NCBI GenBank assembly: GCA_963800975.1
Contig: CAWDDB010000008.1
Span: forward strand, 1,178,001 to 1,242,000
Direction of reading: 5' to 3'
Length of the DNA stretch: 64,000 nt
Source: JALYGY01 sp963800975
Lineage (GTDB): Bacteria > Actinomycetota > Rubrobacteria > Rubrobacterales > Rubrobacteraceae
In this document: one piece after another, positions 25,131 through 34,669 of the stretch
Numbering within the stretch: the stretch's first letter is position 1
Layout of the letters: every line of letters begins with the position of its first letter
The notes under the pieces: model-generated
Told to the model about the DNA's origin: nothing
The model's input: the letters and a program-made list of their open reading frames with translations, nothing else
The model's database searches: none
Program-made: the position numbers and the translations under genes

Positions 25131-26285
25131 ATGCTCGGTGAGTCGCCCGGCAAGGCCGCGAATGATGCGCGGGGTTCCGTGAGTTTGCGGCAGGTGCAGA
25201 AGCGCTTCGCAGACGTGCACGCCGTGAAGGGCGTCTCGTTCGACGTGCGAAGCGGCGAATTCTTCTCGCTGCTGGGGCCTTCGGGTTGCGGCAAGAGCAC
25301 CATGCTGCGTATGGTTGCGGGCTTCAACGAGCCGACCTGGGGCGACATCCTCATAGACGGGGAGCAAAACTACGCCCTGTTCCCGCACCTTAGCGTCGAG
25401 TCCAACGTCGGCTTCGGCCTCCGGCGACTGGGCGTCGAGAAGCGCGAGAGGAAACGGCGCGTCGGGGAGGCCCTGGATCTGGTGCAACTGGAAGGGTATG
25501 GAAGGCGCAAGCCGTGGCAACTCTCCGGCGGCCAGCAGCAACGCGTCGCGCTCGCTCGGGCCATCGTGAACATGCCCGCGGTGCTCCTTTTGGACGAGCC
25601 GTTGGGGGCGCTCGATCTCAAGCTCCGCAAGCAATTGCAGGTGGAGCTCAAGCAGATACAGCGTGAAGTGGGGATAACCTTCGTCTACGTCACCCACGAC
25701 CAGGAGGAGGCGCTCACGATGAGCGACCGCCTGGCGGTAATGAACGAGGGCGAGATCGAGCAGATCGGCACGCCCGAGGACATCTACGAGCGGCCCAAGA
25801 CGCCGTTCGTGGCCGACTTTATCGGGGTCTCCAACCTGCTCGAGGCGCGGGTGGTGGGGCGCGACGGCGACCGGCTGGCTGCCAGGCTCGCAGACGGCAC
25901 GGAGTTGACCGGCGAGGCGGCGGTCCCCGGCCTCGCCATCGAAGCCGATTGCTTCGTCATGATCCGGCCCGAAAAGCTCGGCCTGTACCAGCACCACGAG
26001 CCGCCGGACCATTGCGCATCGCCGCTGCGAGGCGTCGTCGCCGAGAAGATTTACCTCGGCACGACGACGCAGTACGTCGTCGTGCCGACGCGCGGAGACC
26101 AGAGATTGGTGGTGCTCGAGCAGAACAGCGACAGGGCGACGACGTCCACGCTCTGGCAGCCGGACGACGAGGCCCTGGTCTCGTGGAGCGCCGAGCACGT
26201 GCTCGTGATGGACGGTCGGGCCATACCGGTTCGCGTGGAGAGGCCCGTGGCTCGCACCCCAGCGCCGTCTTCGAGGCCGACGTGA
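25131..26285 (+). CDS. PotA-like ABC ATPase with internal deletion
   Basis: This 384-residue ATP-binding subunit is of the spermidine/putrescine type. It has Walker A GPSGCGKST (residues 49-56), signature LSGGQQQRVALA, Walker B VLLLDEPLGALD, switch VTHDQEEA and a C-terminal TOBE-type domain. Between DGE (residue 78) and QNYALFPH the usual stretch of about 16 residues, which includes the strand before the Q-loop, is missing (DNA position about 25365). The Q-loop Gln itself remains. The reading frame is intact, but folding or coupling is probably impaired. GGGAGG lies seven bases before ATG 25131. Confidence 0.8.
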   Translation: MLGESPGKAANDARGSVSLRQVQKRFADVHAVKGVSFDVRSGEFFSLLGPSGCGKSTMLRMVAGFNEPTWGDILIDGEQNYALFPHLSVESNVGFGLRRLGVEKRERKRRVGEALDLVQLEGYGRRKPWQLSGGQQQRVALARAIVNMPAVLLLDEPLGALDLKLRKQLQVELKQIQREVGITFVYVTHDQEEALTMSDRLAVMNEGEIEQIGTPEDIYERPKTPFVADFIGVSNLLEARVVGRDGDRLAARLADGTELTGEAAVPGLAIEADCFVMIRPEKLGLYQHHEPPDHCASPLRGVVAEKIYLGTTTQYVVVPTRGDQRLVVLEQNSDRATTSTLWQPDDEALVSWSAEHVLVMDGRAIPVRVERPVARTPAPSSRPT

Positions 26286-26357
26286 CTCGGGACGGAGAGG
26301 GCTAGGCCGTGCACTCTGCGGCAGAGCTCGCAAGCAGGATCTTCGGATTCGCTGTGG

Positions 26358-26528
26358 TTTCTCGGCCACCCCCTGACGCTTGTTTTCACCCCGCTCGAGC
26401 TCGGCGCCCTCGGCGCCGCGGTCGTGGTTACGGGCTTCGTGGCCCTCGACGGCCGCTCGAACTGGCTAGAGGGCGCCATGCTCTGTGGCGTCTACGTCAT
26501 CTCCGCCATCGCCTTCTTCTTCTCATAG
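26358..26528 (+). pseudogene. 3' fragment of a second CAX antiporter gene
   Basis: The 171 bases encode FLGHPLTLVFTPLELGALGA then AVVVTGFVALDGRSNW and end CGVYVISAIAFFFS, nearly the same protein as the end of the antiporter at 20229-21260 (Lys to Arg once). The DNA differs at many third positions, so it is not a fresh duplication. It has no start or N-terminal part. Together the two copies flank the decayed 5.1-kb island as direct repeats. Confidence 0.8.
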
Positions 26529-26784
26529 GAACCCGATGGCTACCCAACCCGGCTCTCGTGCCAATCTTGAAGGTCGTCCTGTTCGAAGGTCGGCCCGAAA
26601 CGCACGCTTGTGACCCGCAGTTCTAGCGCGCCATGTCTCACTTCGGGCGTTCATTTCTGACGCGCGCCCGCATAGAATGACCGGCGTAGGGGTTCGGCCG
26701 GTAGCGTGGCCTAACGCCGACTCGAGTGGCAGGCCGACGGGCCTTGCCGCACGGGGAAGTCGGGCCAAGGGAGAGGACAGCGAA

Positions 26785-28266
26785 GTGCGGAACTCGGATA
26801 CCGTCCAGGCGATGACGCCGAGCACTCAGTCCGCCGAGAATCGTGCGAGCCGCAGAGCGGTCGGGGCTGCGATCGCCGCGTTGGCTTGCGCCCTGCTCCT
26901 CTCGCTCTCGATCGCCGGGGCCGAAGCGCGTCCTGCCGCAGGGTTCATGGCCGTAGACGGCGCTCCGAGCATCGGCGACCCCTACTTCCCGCATCTCGGC
27001 AACTCCGGGTACGACGTCGAGAGCTACGATATCGAGTTGCGGATAGACCCCGGGCGTCATCTAGTACGAGGGAATACCAGCATCGAACTCACGCCAACCG
27101 TCGCGCTGCGCACCTTCACGTTCGACTTCGCCGGCTTCGAGGTTACGAGCGTAGAGGTAGGCGGGGTTCCTGCCCGCTTTGAGCGTGAGCAAAGCAAGCT
27201 GCGCATCGAACCCGACCAGCCGCTTGCCAAAGACCGCAGTACCGTTGTGCAGGTCGACTACGAAGGGAAACCGCGGAGACTACAACCGGACACCGGTTGG
27301 ATCTGGTTCCGCGGCGGAGGCGCGCTGTTTTCGCCGCAGCCATCCGGAGCGAGGACCCTCTTCCCGTGCAACGACCACCCACGGGACAAGGCCACCTTCG
27401 CCTTCGACATGACCACCCCGGAAGGCGTGACCGCCGTCGCCAACGGCCTCCCGAGCAGCCGGTCCGCACCGGACAGGGATACCGAGCGCGTGGTGTGGGT
27501 CGAGCCAGTGCCGTTCCCCACGTACGCCGCCGTGGTCGCCGTCGGGAATTTCCGGCTGTCTCGGGAGACGGGAGCAAGTGGGCTGCCGATCATCAACGCC
27601 CTTCCGCCGCAGAAAGCCGGGCGCCTCGACGAGCGCCTCCGGCGCCAGGGCGAGATCGTCTCGGTCCTGGAAGACCGTCTTGGGCCATACCCGTACTCCA
27701 GCATCGGAGCGATCGTCACGACCGAGTCTCAGCCTGACGCCATGGAGGCTGCGAGCCGGCCAACCTACCCCGGCGTCCGTTGGGCGCTAGGGGGCAAGGA
27801 CTTCGAGCAGGTGGTGGCGCACGAAATTGCCCACCAGTGGCTCGGCAACGTGGTCTCCATCGAGTCGTGGCAAGACATCTGGCTCAACGAAGGGTTCTCC
27901 ACCTACGGCGAGCTGCTGTGGATCTCCCACAAGCGCGGGGTGCCGATCGGCAAGCTCTTCAGGCGTGACTCCGACGTGTTCGGCTACTCCAAGAGCATGA
28001 AGAAGGTTCCCCCAGGAGACCCTGGCCCCAGGCGCATCTTCGACGTTTCCGTCTACAACCGTGGCGCGCTCACCCTGGAGGCGCTGAGACGCACGGTCGG
28101 CGACGAAACCTTCAATGAGATCCTGCGCCGGTGGGTGGAAGATTACCGGGGCGAGAATGCGACCACCGAAGATTTCGTGCGTCTCTCGGAGTCGATCTCC
28201 GGCCGACAGCTCGACGGCTTCTTCCAACGTTGGCTCTACGAGAAAGGGCTCCCGCCCCTCCCCTAG
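26785..28266 (+). CDS. Secreted M1-family metallopeptidase
   Basis: This 493-residue protein has a signal peptide (GAAIAALACALLLSLSIAGA, cleavage near AEA), the beta-saddle N-domain, and a gluzincin site HEIAHQW (HExxH) near residue 345 with the third ligand in NEGFSTYGE. The exopeptidase GxMEN motif is replaced by DAMEAASRPTY, as in the group of secreted actinobacterial M1 enzymes. It should trim or cleave peptides outside the cell. GTG 26785 is chosen because GGGAGAGG lies before it and the frame upstream lacks a site. It is monocistronic and precedes the SARP-type regulator. Confidence 0.88.
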   Translation: MRNSDTVQAMTPSTQSAENRASRRAVGAAIAALACALLLSLSIAGAEARPAAGFMAVDGAPSIGDPYFPHLGNSGYDVESYDIELRIDPGRHLVRGNTSIELTPTVALRTFTFDFAGFEVTSVEVGGVPARFEREQSKLRIEPDQPLAKDRSTVVQVDYEGKPRRLQPDTGWIWFRGGGALFSPQPSGARTLFPCNDHPRDKATFAFDMTTPEGVTAVANGLPSSRSAPDRDTERVVWVEPVPFPTYAAVVAVGNFRLSRETGASGLPIINALPPQKAGRLDERLRRQGEIVSVLEDRLGPYPYSSIGAIVTTESQPDAMEAASRPTYPGVRWALGGKDFEQVVAHEIAHQWLGNVVSIESWQDIWLNEGFSTYGELLWISHKRGVPIGKLFRRDSDVFGYSKSMKKVPPGDPGPRRIFDVSVYNRGALTLEALRRTVGDETFNEILRRWVEDYRGENATTEDFVRLSESISGRQLDGFFQRWLYEKGLPPLP

Positions 28267-28411
28267 GGTTCAGCCGCTCCCGGCAGCGACACCGTATATT
28301 GGGGGCGCGGCGGGCACGTTGCGGGGAGGGATCACGCGCCCAAAGCTTGCGCTGTCTCCGGTTTTGCGCTAGACATTACGTGCACCTCATACCGCACGGG
28401 GAGATCCAAGC

Positions 28412-31400
28412 GTGGCGACCCCTCAGCGAACGGTAGCCGGGATGCGCGACCCGTGGCAGGGCGCGGCTCCCGGAGGAAAGCCGGAAGCCGTGCACATCTG
28501 GCTACTCGGCGGCTTCCGCGTGTCGGTTGGCCCCCTGATCATCGAGGACAGGGAGTGGCGACTAAAGAAGGCCGGTGGCGTAGTCAAGCTACTCGCCCTT
28601 ACGCCGGGACACCGGCTGCATCGTGAGCAGGCGATGAACCTGCTCTGGCCCGAGCTCGGGCCAGGAGCGGCGGCGAACAACCTGCACCAGGCGCTGTACT
28701 CCGCCCGCCGAGTCCTCGACCCCACCCCGTCCACCCCTTCCCGCTACCTGCGCCTGCAGGACGAGTGGCTCGCCCTGTGCCCGGACCAGCCGCTCTGGGT
28801 GGATACGGATGCCTTCGAGGAGGCCGAAGCCACGGCCCGCGGTACCAGAGACCCGGCAGCATACCGGCTGGCTCTAGACCTGTACGCAGGCGACCTGCTG
28901 CCCGACGACGGCGCGGAACAGTGGACGTCGGAGAGAAGGGAGAGCCTGCAAAGATCCTACCTCACGCTGCTCGTGGAGCTGGCCAGGCTGCACGAAGAAC
29001 GCGAGGAACCCGGGCCCGCCATCCAGGCGCTCGAGAGGGTGCTGGCGGACGAGCCTGCGCACGAAGGGGCCCACGCAGGCTTGATGCGCCTTCACGCCCT
29101 GGGCGGGCGGCGCCCTCAGGCCCTGCGCCAGTACGAGCGGGCGCAGGAGACCCTGTCCGGAGATCCCGGGCCGGCCCTGCGGCGCCTCAGGTGGGAGATC
29201 CTGACCGGGGCCTTACCGCCCGCCGGCTCGCCGCCCCCCGAAGTCGCCGCACCAGAAGTACTGTCTCCCCAGGCCGGGGGCGGAAGGCACAACCTGCCGC
29301 CGTCGCACACCAGCTTCGTGGGGCGTGAGAGCGAAGCGCTGGAGGTCAAGCGGCTCCTCTCCGGTACCAGGCTCCTGACCCTCACGGGTACGGGAGGCTG
29401 CGGCAAGACGCGTCTAACGCTGGAGACGGCGAAGGATCTGGTGGGGGATTACCCGGATGGGGTTTGGCTCGTGGAGCTGGCCGCGATCCAGGACCCGGCG
29501 CTCGTGCCGAGGGCCCTCGCCGCGGCGGTCGGCGCGCGCGAGCAGCCGGGGCGACCGCTCGAGGACACGCTCGTGGACTCGTTGCGGTCCAGCCGCATGC
29601 TCGTGATCCTCGATAATTGCGAGCACCTCGTGGATGCGTGCGCCGGGCTCGTGGACACGCTCTTGAGCTCGTGCGGGGGCGTGCGTGTCCTGGCCACCAG
29701 CCGCGAGCCGTTGGGCACCTGGGATGAGGTCAACCTGGTGGTGCCCTCCCTGGCGATGCCGCCCGCGAGCCCCGTGCCTCCTGCAGAAGAGCTGCCCAGG
29801 TACGAGTCGGTCAGACTCTTTATGGAGCGGGCGCTCGCTCGGCAGCCGACCTTCGTGCTAACGCCCGGTAACGCCGAGGCCGTGGTCGAGGTGTGCAGGA
29901 GGCTGGAAGGGATTCCCCTGGCCATCGAGCTGGCAACCGCGCGCATGACCGTCCTGAGCGTAGAGCAGGTCGCCGAGCGTCTGGAGAACTCCCTCAAGCT
30001 ATTGGCCACGCGCGAGCTGACGTCGGTTCCCCGCCAGCGGACGCTGGAGGCGACCCTGGACTGGAGCTATGAAGTGCTCGCGCAGCCCGAGCGGCGGCTG
30101 TTCGGGCGGCTGTCGGTGTTCGCCGGGGGTTGGACGCTCGAGGCCGCGGAGGCGGTGGGGGCGGGCGACGGCTTAGGCTGGGGCGAGGTCCTGGATCTGC
30201 TCTCCGGTCTGGTCGACAAGTCGCTCGTGGTGGCCGAGGCGGGCAAGGAGGGTACGCTTCGGTACAAGATGCTTGAGCCCCTCCGCCAGTACGCACGGGA
30301 ACGTCTGGAGGCGAGCGGGGAGGCGGACGCCTCCAGACGACGTCATGCCGGCTGGTTCCTCGCGCTGGCCGAAAGGGCGGATCCGGGCCTGAGGGGACCG
30401 CGGCAGGTCCTGTGGTTGGAGAGGCTAGACACGGAGCAGGACAACCTGCGGACGGCGATGGCGTGGCTGCTCGAGAAAGGAGATCTGGAGACGGTCGCGA
30501 GGCTCGGGTGGGCGCTGTGGCTATTCTGGTGGATACACGGCCACTTCACCGAGGGGAGATGGTGGATGGAGGAGGCCCTGGCGATGGGCGTCGCCATGTC
30601 GGCGTCTTCCAGGGCAAGGATCCTACTGGCCGCAGGCACGATGGCAGACGGCCAGGCCGACCGTCCCTCGGCCAAACGGATGTTCGAAGAGAGCCTCCGT
30701 TTGTTCAAGGAACTGGATGACAAGCTAGGAGTTGGGTTGGCGGTGAGTGGCGGTGGCCTCGTGGCGGTCGGTCAGGGGCGTCACGAGCGGGGGATCCGCC
30801 TTCTCCAGGAGGCTCTGGACATCTTCCTCGAACTGGATAATAGATGGTACGCATCTGTGATGCTCAGTTTCCTGGCCGCGGGGTGGCTCGGTCAGGGAGA
30901 CCACGACCGCGCGAAGCGGCTGGCGGAGCGCGGACTGGCGCTGGCGCGGGAGGTAGGCAACACGCAATCTACCTCAATCGCGTTCTATGTCGGAGCGACC
31001 GTGGCGCAGGCCGAGCGCGACCACGGGCGCGCGAGGCGGTTGCTCGGGGAGGGGCTTGCGCTCGCGGCCAAGTCGGGAGACGAGACCAACGTAGCCTTCT
31101 GCCTGGAAGGGCTGGCGGCCGTCGCCGCCTCACAGCGCAGGATCGTGCGCGCCGCACGTCTGTGGGGCGCCGCGGAGGCACGTCTCGAGGCGATCGAGAC
31201 CACGGCGTACGTCTACGCGCCCGACCGTTCCCTTTACGAAAGCCAGGTGGCCGCCGCGCGCGACCAGCTAGACGACGAGGCGGCGTGGGACGCAGCCTGG
31301 ACGGAGGGACGGGCGATGACGCCCGAACGAGCCCGAGAGTACGCCCTCGCAGAGCAACCGGATCCTCCTGCGCTCGGCCCCGTGCCAGACCAGCAACCGG

Positions 31401-31591
31401 CCAACGAACCGGCGGAGATACTCACCCACCGCGAGCAAGAGATAGCGCTCCTCGTCGCTCGTGGGTTGACCAACCGCCAGATCGCCTCCGAGCTCGTGAT
31501 CTCCGAGCATACGGTTATCGCCCACTTGCGCAAGATCCGCAAGAAGTTGGGGGTCCACTCCCGGACCCAGATCGCCGCGTTGATCAATTGA
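28412..31591 (+). CDS. SARP-NB-ARC-TPR-LuxR transcriptional regulator
   Basis: This 1059-residue regulator has an OmpR-type winged helix (residues 20-105: VHIWLLGGFRVSV, AANNLHQALYSARRVLDP) and a bacterial transcriptional activation domain (105-265). An NB-ARC ATPase follows with Walker A GTGGCGKTRL and LVILDNCEHLVDACAGL (295-600), then TPR-like repeats (650-960) and a LuxR helix-turn-helix at the end (LTHREQEIALLVARGLTNRQ). It therefore has DNA-binding modules at both ends. SARP proteins bind 11-bp phased direct repeats near the -10 box, and such repeats stand just downstream (31744, 41630). The GTG start has GGGAGA upstream. Confidence 0.93.
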   Translation: MATPQRTVAGMRDPWQGAAPGGKPEAVHIWLLGGFRVSVGPLIIEDREWRLKKAGGVVKLLALTPGHRLHREQAMNLLWPELGPGAAANNLHQALYSARRVLDPTPSTPSRYLRLQDEWLALCPDQPLWVDTDAFEEAEATARGTRDPAAYRLALDLYAGDLLPDDGAEQWTSERRESLQRSYLTLLVELARLHEEREEPGPAIQALERVLADEPAHEGAHAGLMRLHALGGRRPQALRQYERAQETLSGDPGPALRRLRWEILTGALPPAGSPPPEVAAPEVLSPQAGGGRHNLPPSHTSFVGRESEALEVKRLLSGTRLLTLTGTGGCGKTRLTLETAKDLVGDYPDGVWLVELAAIQDPALVPRALAAAVGAREQPGRPLEDTLVDSLRSSRMLVILDNCEHLVDACAGLVDTLLSSCGGVRVLATSREPLGTWDEVNLVVPSLAMPPASPVPPAEELPRYESVRLFMERALARQPTFVLTPGNAEAVVEVCRRLEGIPLAIELATARMTVLSVEQVAERLENSLKLLATRELTSVPRQRTLEATLDWSYEVLAQPERRLFGRLSVFAGGWTLEAAEAVGAGDGLGWGEVLDLLSGLVDKSLVVAEAGKEGTLRYKMLEPLRQYARERLEASGEADASRRRHAGWFLALAERADPGLRGPRQVLWLERLDTEQDNLRTAMAWLLEKGDLETVARLGWALWLFWWIHGHFTEGRWWMEEALAMGVAMSASSRARILLAAGTMADGQADRPSAKRMFEESLRLFKELDDKLGVGLAVSGGGLVAVGQGRHERGIRLLQEALDIFLELDNRWYASVMLSFLAAGWLGQGDHDRAKRLAERGLALAREVGNTQSTSIAFYVGATVAQAERDHGRARRLLGEGLALAAKSGDETNVAFCLEGLAAVAASQRRIVRAARLWGAAEARLEAIETTAYVYAPDRSLYESQVAAARDQLDDEAAWDAAWTEGRAMTPERAREYALAEQPDPPALGPVPDQQPANEPAEILTHREQEIALLVARGLTNRQIASELVISEHTVIAHLRKIRKKLGVHSRTQIAALIN

Positions 31592-31743
31592 AGAATAGCG
31601 AACAGGGAATGAAGAATTGAAGGTTAGACCGTCTAGCGCTCCAATATAACGCCAGGTACTCAAGCCAGCAATTCCGAATTCAGCATTCCGAACTCCAAAT
31701 TCTCAAAGATACCTAGAACTAAGTACGCGCGAGGCCTCTCAGA
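31592..31743. repeat. AT-rich intergenic run with degenerate ATTCC/GAATT repeats
   Basis: The stretch after the regulator holds several short imperfect copies of AATTC/GAATT-type words, such as AATTCCGAATTCAGCATTCC. Similar runs occur at 12843-12875 and 41594-41607. It has no coding signal. It could be a dispersed repeat or the remains of one, and it is markedly more AT-rich than its surroundings. Confidence 0.4.
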
Positions 31744-31774
31744 TAAGAGCCAGCTAAGAGACACCGGCTATGTT
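31744..31774 (+). promoter_or_regulatory. SARP-style promoter before beta-helix gene 1
   Basis: TAAGAG occurs at 31744 and 31755, an 11-base period. The second copy is followed by eight bases (ACACCGGC) and then the -10-like TATGTT at 31769-31774. This is the geometry reported for SARP activator sites. An almost identical element lies at 41630-41660. The gene start is about 95 bases downstream. Confidence 0.6.
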
Positions 31775-31868
31775 TGGGGTCGACGATAGGCAACGGCGTG
31801 TCGGGTCTCCCGCACCATCGAGATCCCATCGCGCCGGGTGGCGCGGTGGCCGCGAGAGGAGCGAGAAG

Positions 31869-33257
31869 ATGGTCGGGATCCTTGTCCCACGGACGGCGCG
31901 GGCCACGGCGCTCGCCCTAGTGCTCGTATCGCTCTGCGTGTTGCTCGCGGCCGCGCCAGCGCAGGCCAAGACCTTCACCGTCGACAACACGGGCGACGCC
32001 CCTGACTACGATCCCGGTAACGGCAGCTGCGACACCAACTCCTCGATCTTCATCTTCTGCTCGCTCAGGGCGGCCATACAGGAGGCGAACGCCTACCCCG
32101 GCGCCGACACCATCAATTTCGGCATCCCCGGAACCGGCGTGCAGACCATAGAGCCCAACCCCGAGCTGCCCCCGATAACGGCTCCGGTGACGATAAACGG
32201 TTACACCCAGCCGGGCTCCAAGCCCAACACGAACGCGCAAGGGGCCATAAACGCCAAGCCGCTCGTGGAGCTCGACGGGTCCAGTGCCGGACCCCTCGGC
32301 GATGGTCTGATTGTCCAATCCTCGAGTAGCGTCGTGAAGGGGCTCGTGATCAACCGCTTCGAAGACCTGGGCATCAGGCTAGGCGGGTCCAACAATAGGG
32401 TGGAGGGCAACTTCATCGGAACCGACACTTCGGGCAATGGGGACCTGGGCAACGAAGGCCCCGGCGTGTACGTCGGTTCCTCCAACAACACCGTCGGGGG
32501 AACGGCGCCAGCCGCGCGCAACCTCATCTCTGGCAACGATGACAGGGGCATTGCGATCGTTGACGCGTCGAACAACAAGGTCCAGGGCAACCTCATCGGC
32601 ACCGACAAGACCGCTACCGCCGACCTGGGCAACTCCTCTTACGGCGTGCTGATCTACAGAGCCGTTTCTCTTGCCTCCAACAACACGGTGGGGGGATCGG
32701 CCAGCGCGCGCAACACCATTGCCTTCAACGGCAGCAGTGGTGTGGGTGTCGACATTCTCGGTGCCACCAACAACCGCATCCTCTTCAACTCCATTTATTC
32801 CAATGACGAGTTGGGCATAGACCTCGGGATAGATGGACCAACCTCTAACGACACCAAGGACCCGGACACCGGTCCCAACCAACTCCAGAACAAGCCGACA
32901 ATAACCTCCGCCAAGGCCACCTCCAAGAAAAAGAAGAAGCTCACCTCCATCTCGGGCACCCTCAACTCAACCCCCAACAAGACCTTCACCGTACACCTCT
33001 TCTCCAACCCTCCCGGCACCGACGAGGGCAAGACCTACCTGGGCCAGAGGACCATAAAGACCCACCAGCAGGGCAACATCTCCTTCGGGGTGGACGTGGC
33101 TCGCTCCAGGGCGCCGGTGGGGTCCGCGATAACGGCGACGGCCACCACCGTCCAGGGCAGCACCTCCGAGTTCTCGGTTCCCAGAGAGCGTGACTTAGAA
33201 GTGGCAACGAGGAGCCCCGCGAACGGGGCGTTACCAGACAGGAAGGAGCCGGTGTGA
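31869..33257 (+). CDS. Secreted CSLREA-type parallel beta-helix protein 1
   Basis: This 462-residue secreted protein has a signal peptide ending APAQA and then the CSLREA-type segment FCSLRAAIQEANAYPGADTI. A right-handed beta-helix follows, built of N-x-(V/I)-x-G-N-(F/L)-I-G-T-D units (residues 140-330). A poly-Lys linker KKKKKLTSISG joins it to a shared C-terminal module (TLNSTPNKTFTVHLFSNPPG to ITATAT, STSEFS). The protein reads 24 residues past the usual SAPR-VT end and stops only at the next gene's start. It is the closest relative of protein 5. Such helices often bind or cleave polysaccharides, but no active site is recognised. Confidence 0.85.
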   Translation: MVGILVPRTARATALALVLVSLCVLLAAAPAQAKTFTVDNTGDAPDYDPGNGSCDTNSSIFIFCSLRAAIQEANAYPGADTINFGIPGTGVQTIEPNPELPPITAPVTINGYTQPGSKPNTNAQGAINAKPLVELDGSSAGPLGDGLIVQSSSSVVKGLVINRFEDLGIRLGGSNNRVEGNFIGTDTSGNGDLGNEGPGVYVGSSNNTVGGTAPAARNLISGNDDRGIAIVDASNNKVQGNLIGTDKTATADLGNSSYGVLIYRAVSLASNNTVGGSASARNTIAFNGSSGVGVDILGATNNRILFNSIYSNDELGIDLGIDGPTSNDTKDPDTGPNQLQNKPTITSAKATSKKKKKLTSISGTLNSTPNKTFTVHLFSNPPGTDEGKTYLGQRTIKTHQQGNISFGVDVARSRAPVGSAITATATTVQGSTSEFSVPRERDLEVATRSPANGALPDRKEPV

Positions 33258-34606
33258 TGTCAACACGGATGCGGGCAGTGGATAGGGGGAGAGGCTTGGC
33301 CCTAGCCTTCCTTCTAACGGCCCTGGTTATGGGTGTAAGCCTGCTCGCGGCCACGCCGGCGCAAGCCAAGACCTTCACCGTTGACATCGCGAGCGACGCC
33401 CCGGACAACGCGCCCGGTGACGGCAAATGCGACACGACCTCCACGATCGTGATCCTTTGCTCGCTCAGGGCGGCCATCGAGGAGGCGAACGAATATCCGG
33501 AGGCCGACGCCATACACTTCAACGTGCTCGGCGGCGGCTTGCAGACCATAAAGCCCAACGGCGAGCTGCCCTTTGTTACGGAACAGGTCACTATTGACGG
33601 CTACACCCAGCCTGGGGCGACCGAGAACACTATCGCGAAGGGCGCCACAAACGCCACGCCGCTCGTCGAGCTCAGCGGTGAAAACGCCGAGCCGTGGGCG
33701 AGCGGGCTCTTGATCAACGCGCCCAATAGCGTGGTCAGGGGGTTGGTCATCAACCGGTTCGGCTCGTTGGGTATCGCCCTCTATGCCACTGCGTCCGGGG
33801 CCAGGGTAGAGGGCAACTTCATCGGCACCGATCCCTCAGGCACCCTCGACCTGGGCAACGCCCACATGGGCGTATCCGTCACCAACTCAGCAGGGCACAC
33901 CATCGGTGGCGCCTCCCCCGCCGCTCGCAATCTCATCTCCGGAAACGGCGACGATCCCTTGGAGTGCGGCGTGCGAACCATGACCAATTCGGCGTCCGTC
34001 GCGGTAACAGGCAACCTTATCGGTACGCAGAAGAACGGGACTGGCCCCCTTGGCAACCAGGGGAACGGCGTGTGTATAGATGATCCAGACGCCAGTCCGG
34101 GTGGGGGCATCGACGTCACAAACAACACCATCGCCTTCAATGGCAACGATGGAGTGAGGGTACTCAGTTGGGTCACTGGCAACCTTATCCTCTCCAACTC
34201 CATCCACACCAACGGCGCAGACGGCATAGACCTATACACAGACCTAGGGGACGACGGTGCGACCCCCAACGATCCTAAGGACCTCGACACCGGTGCCAAC
34301 AACCTCCAGAACAAGCCGATCCTCACCTCCGCCACGACCTCAGGCGGGAAGACGACCATAGAAGGCAAGCTCAACAGCACGCCCAAGAGAGGTTTCCGCA
34401 TCCAGTTCTTCTCGAACCCCGCCGGCGACGAAGGCAAGAAGTTCGTAGGAGAGAAGTACGTCACCACCGACGCCAGCGGGAACGCCTCCTTCAGCTTAGT
34501 CGTTCAGAAAGCGCCGGTGCCAGTTAGTCACAACGTCACGGCGACAGCCACAGGGAGGGAAGGAACCTCGGAGTTCTCGGCGCCCAAGAGCCTGACGCGA
34601 CGGTAG
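33257..34606 (+). CDS. Secreted CSLREA-type parallel beta-helix protein 2
   Basis: This 449-residue protein has a signal peptide ending ATPAQA, the CSLRAAIEEANEYPEADAI segment, beta-helix coils with the units GNFIGTDPSG and GNLIGTQKNG, and the common C-terminal module ending TSEFSAPKSLTRR. ATG 33257 overlaps the stop of gene 1 and has AAGGAG eight bases before it. It pairs with protein 4: a block of about 46 bases (LPFVTEQVTIDGYTQ) is identical in DNA. One coil carries a short Cys insertion, DDPLECGVRTMT. Confidence 0.85.
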   Translation: MSTRMRAVDRGRGLALAFLLTALVMGVSLLAATPAQAKTFTVDIASDAPDNAPGDGKCDTTSTIVILCSLRAAIEEANEYPEADAIHFNVLGGGLQTIKPNGELPFVTEQVTIDGYTQPGATENTIAKGATNATPLVELSGENAEPWASGLLINAPNSVVRGLVINRFGSLGIALYATASGARVEGNFIGTDPSGTLDLGNAHMGVSVTNSAGHTIGGASPAARNLISGNGDDPLECGVRTMTNSASVAVTGNLIGTQKNGTGPLGNQGNGVCIDDPDASPGGGIDVTNNTIAFNGNDGVRVLSWVTGNLILSNSIHTNGADGIDLYTDLGDDGATPNDPKDLDTGANNLQNKPILTSATTSGGKTTIEGKLNSTPKRGFRIQFFSNPAGDEGKKFVGEKYVTTDASGNASFSLVVQKAPVPVSHNVTATATGREGTSEFSAPKSLTRR

Positions 34607-34669
34607 GGACGGATCGGCACACGAGGCGGGACGACGGGCTCCTTGATCTCGCCAGGAAAGGAATCAAAG

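Noticed and set aside
25059..26369. A 436-codon minus-strand frame opposite the PotA gene
   Set aside because: Shadow of a gene with Walker A, signature and Walker B motifs.
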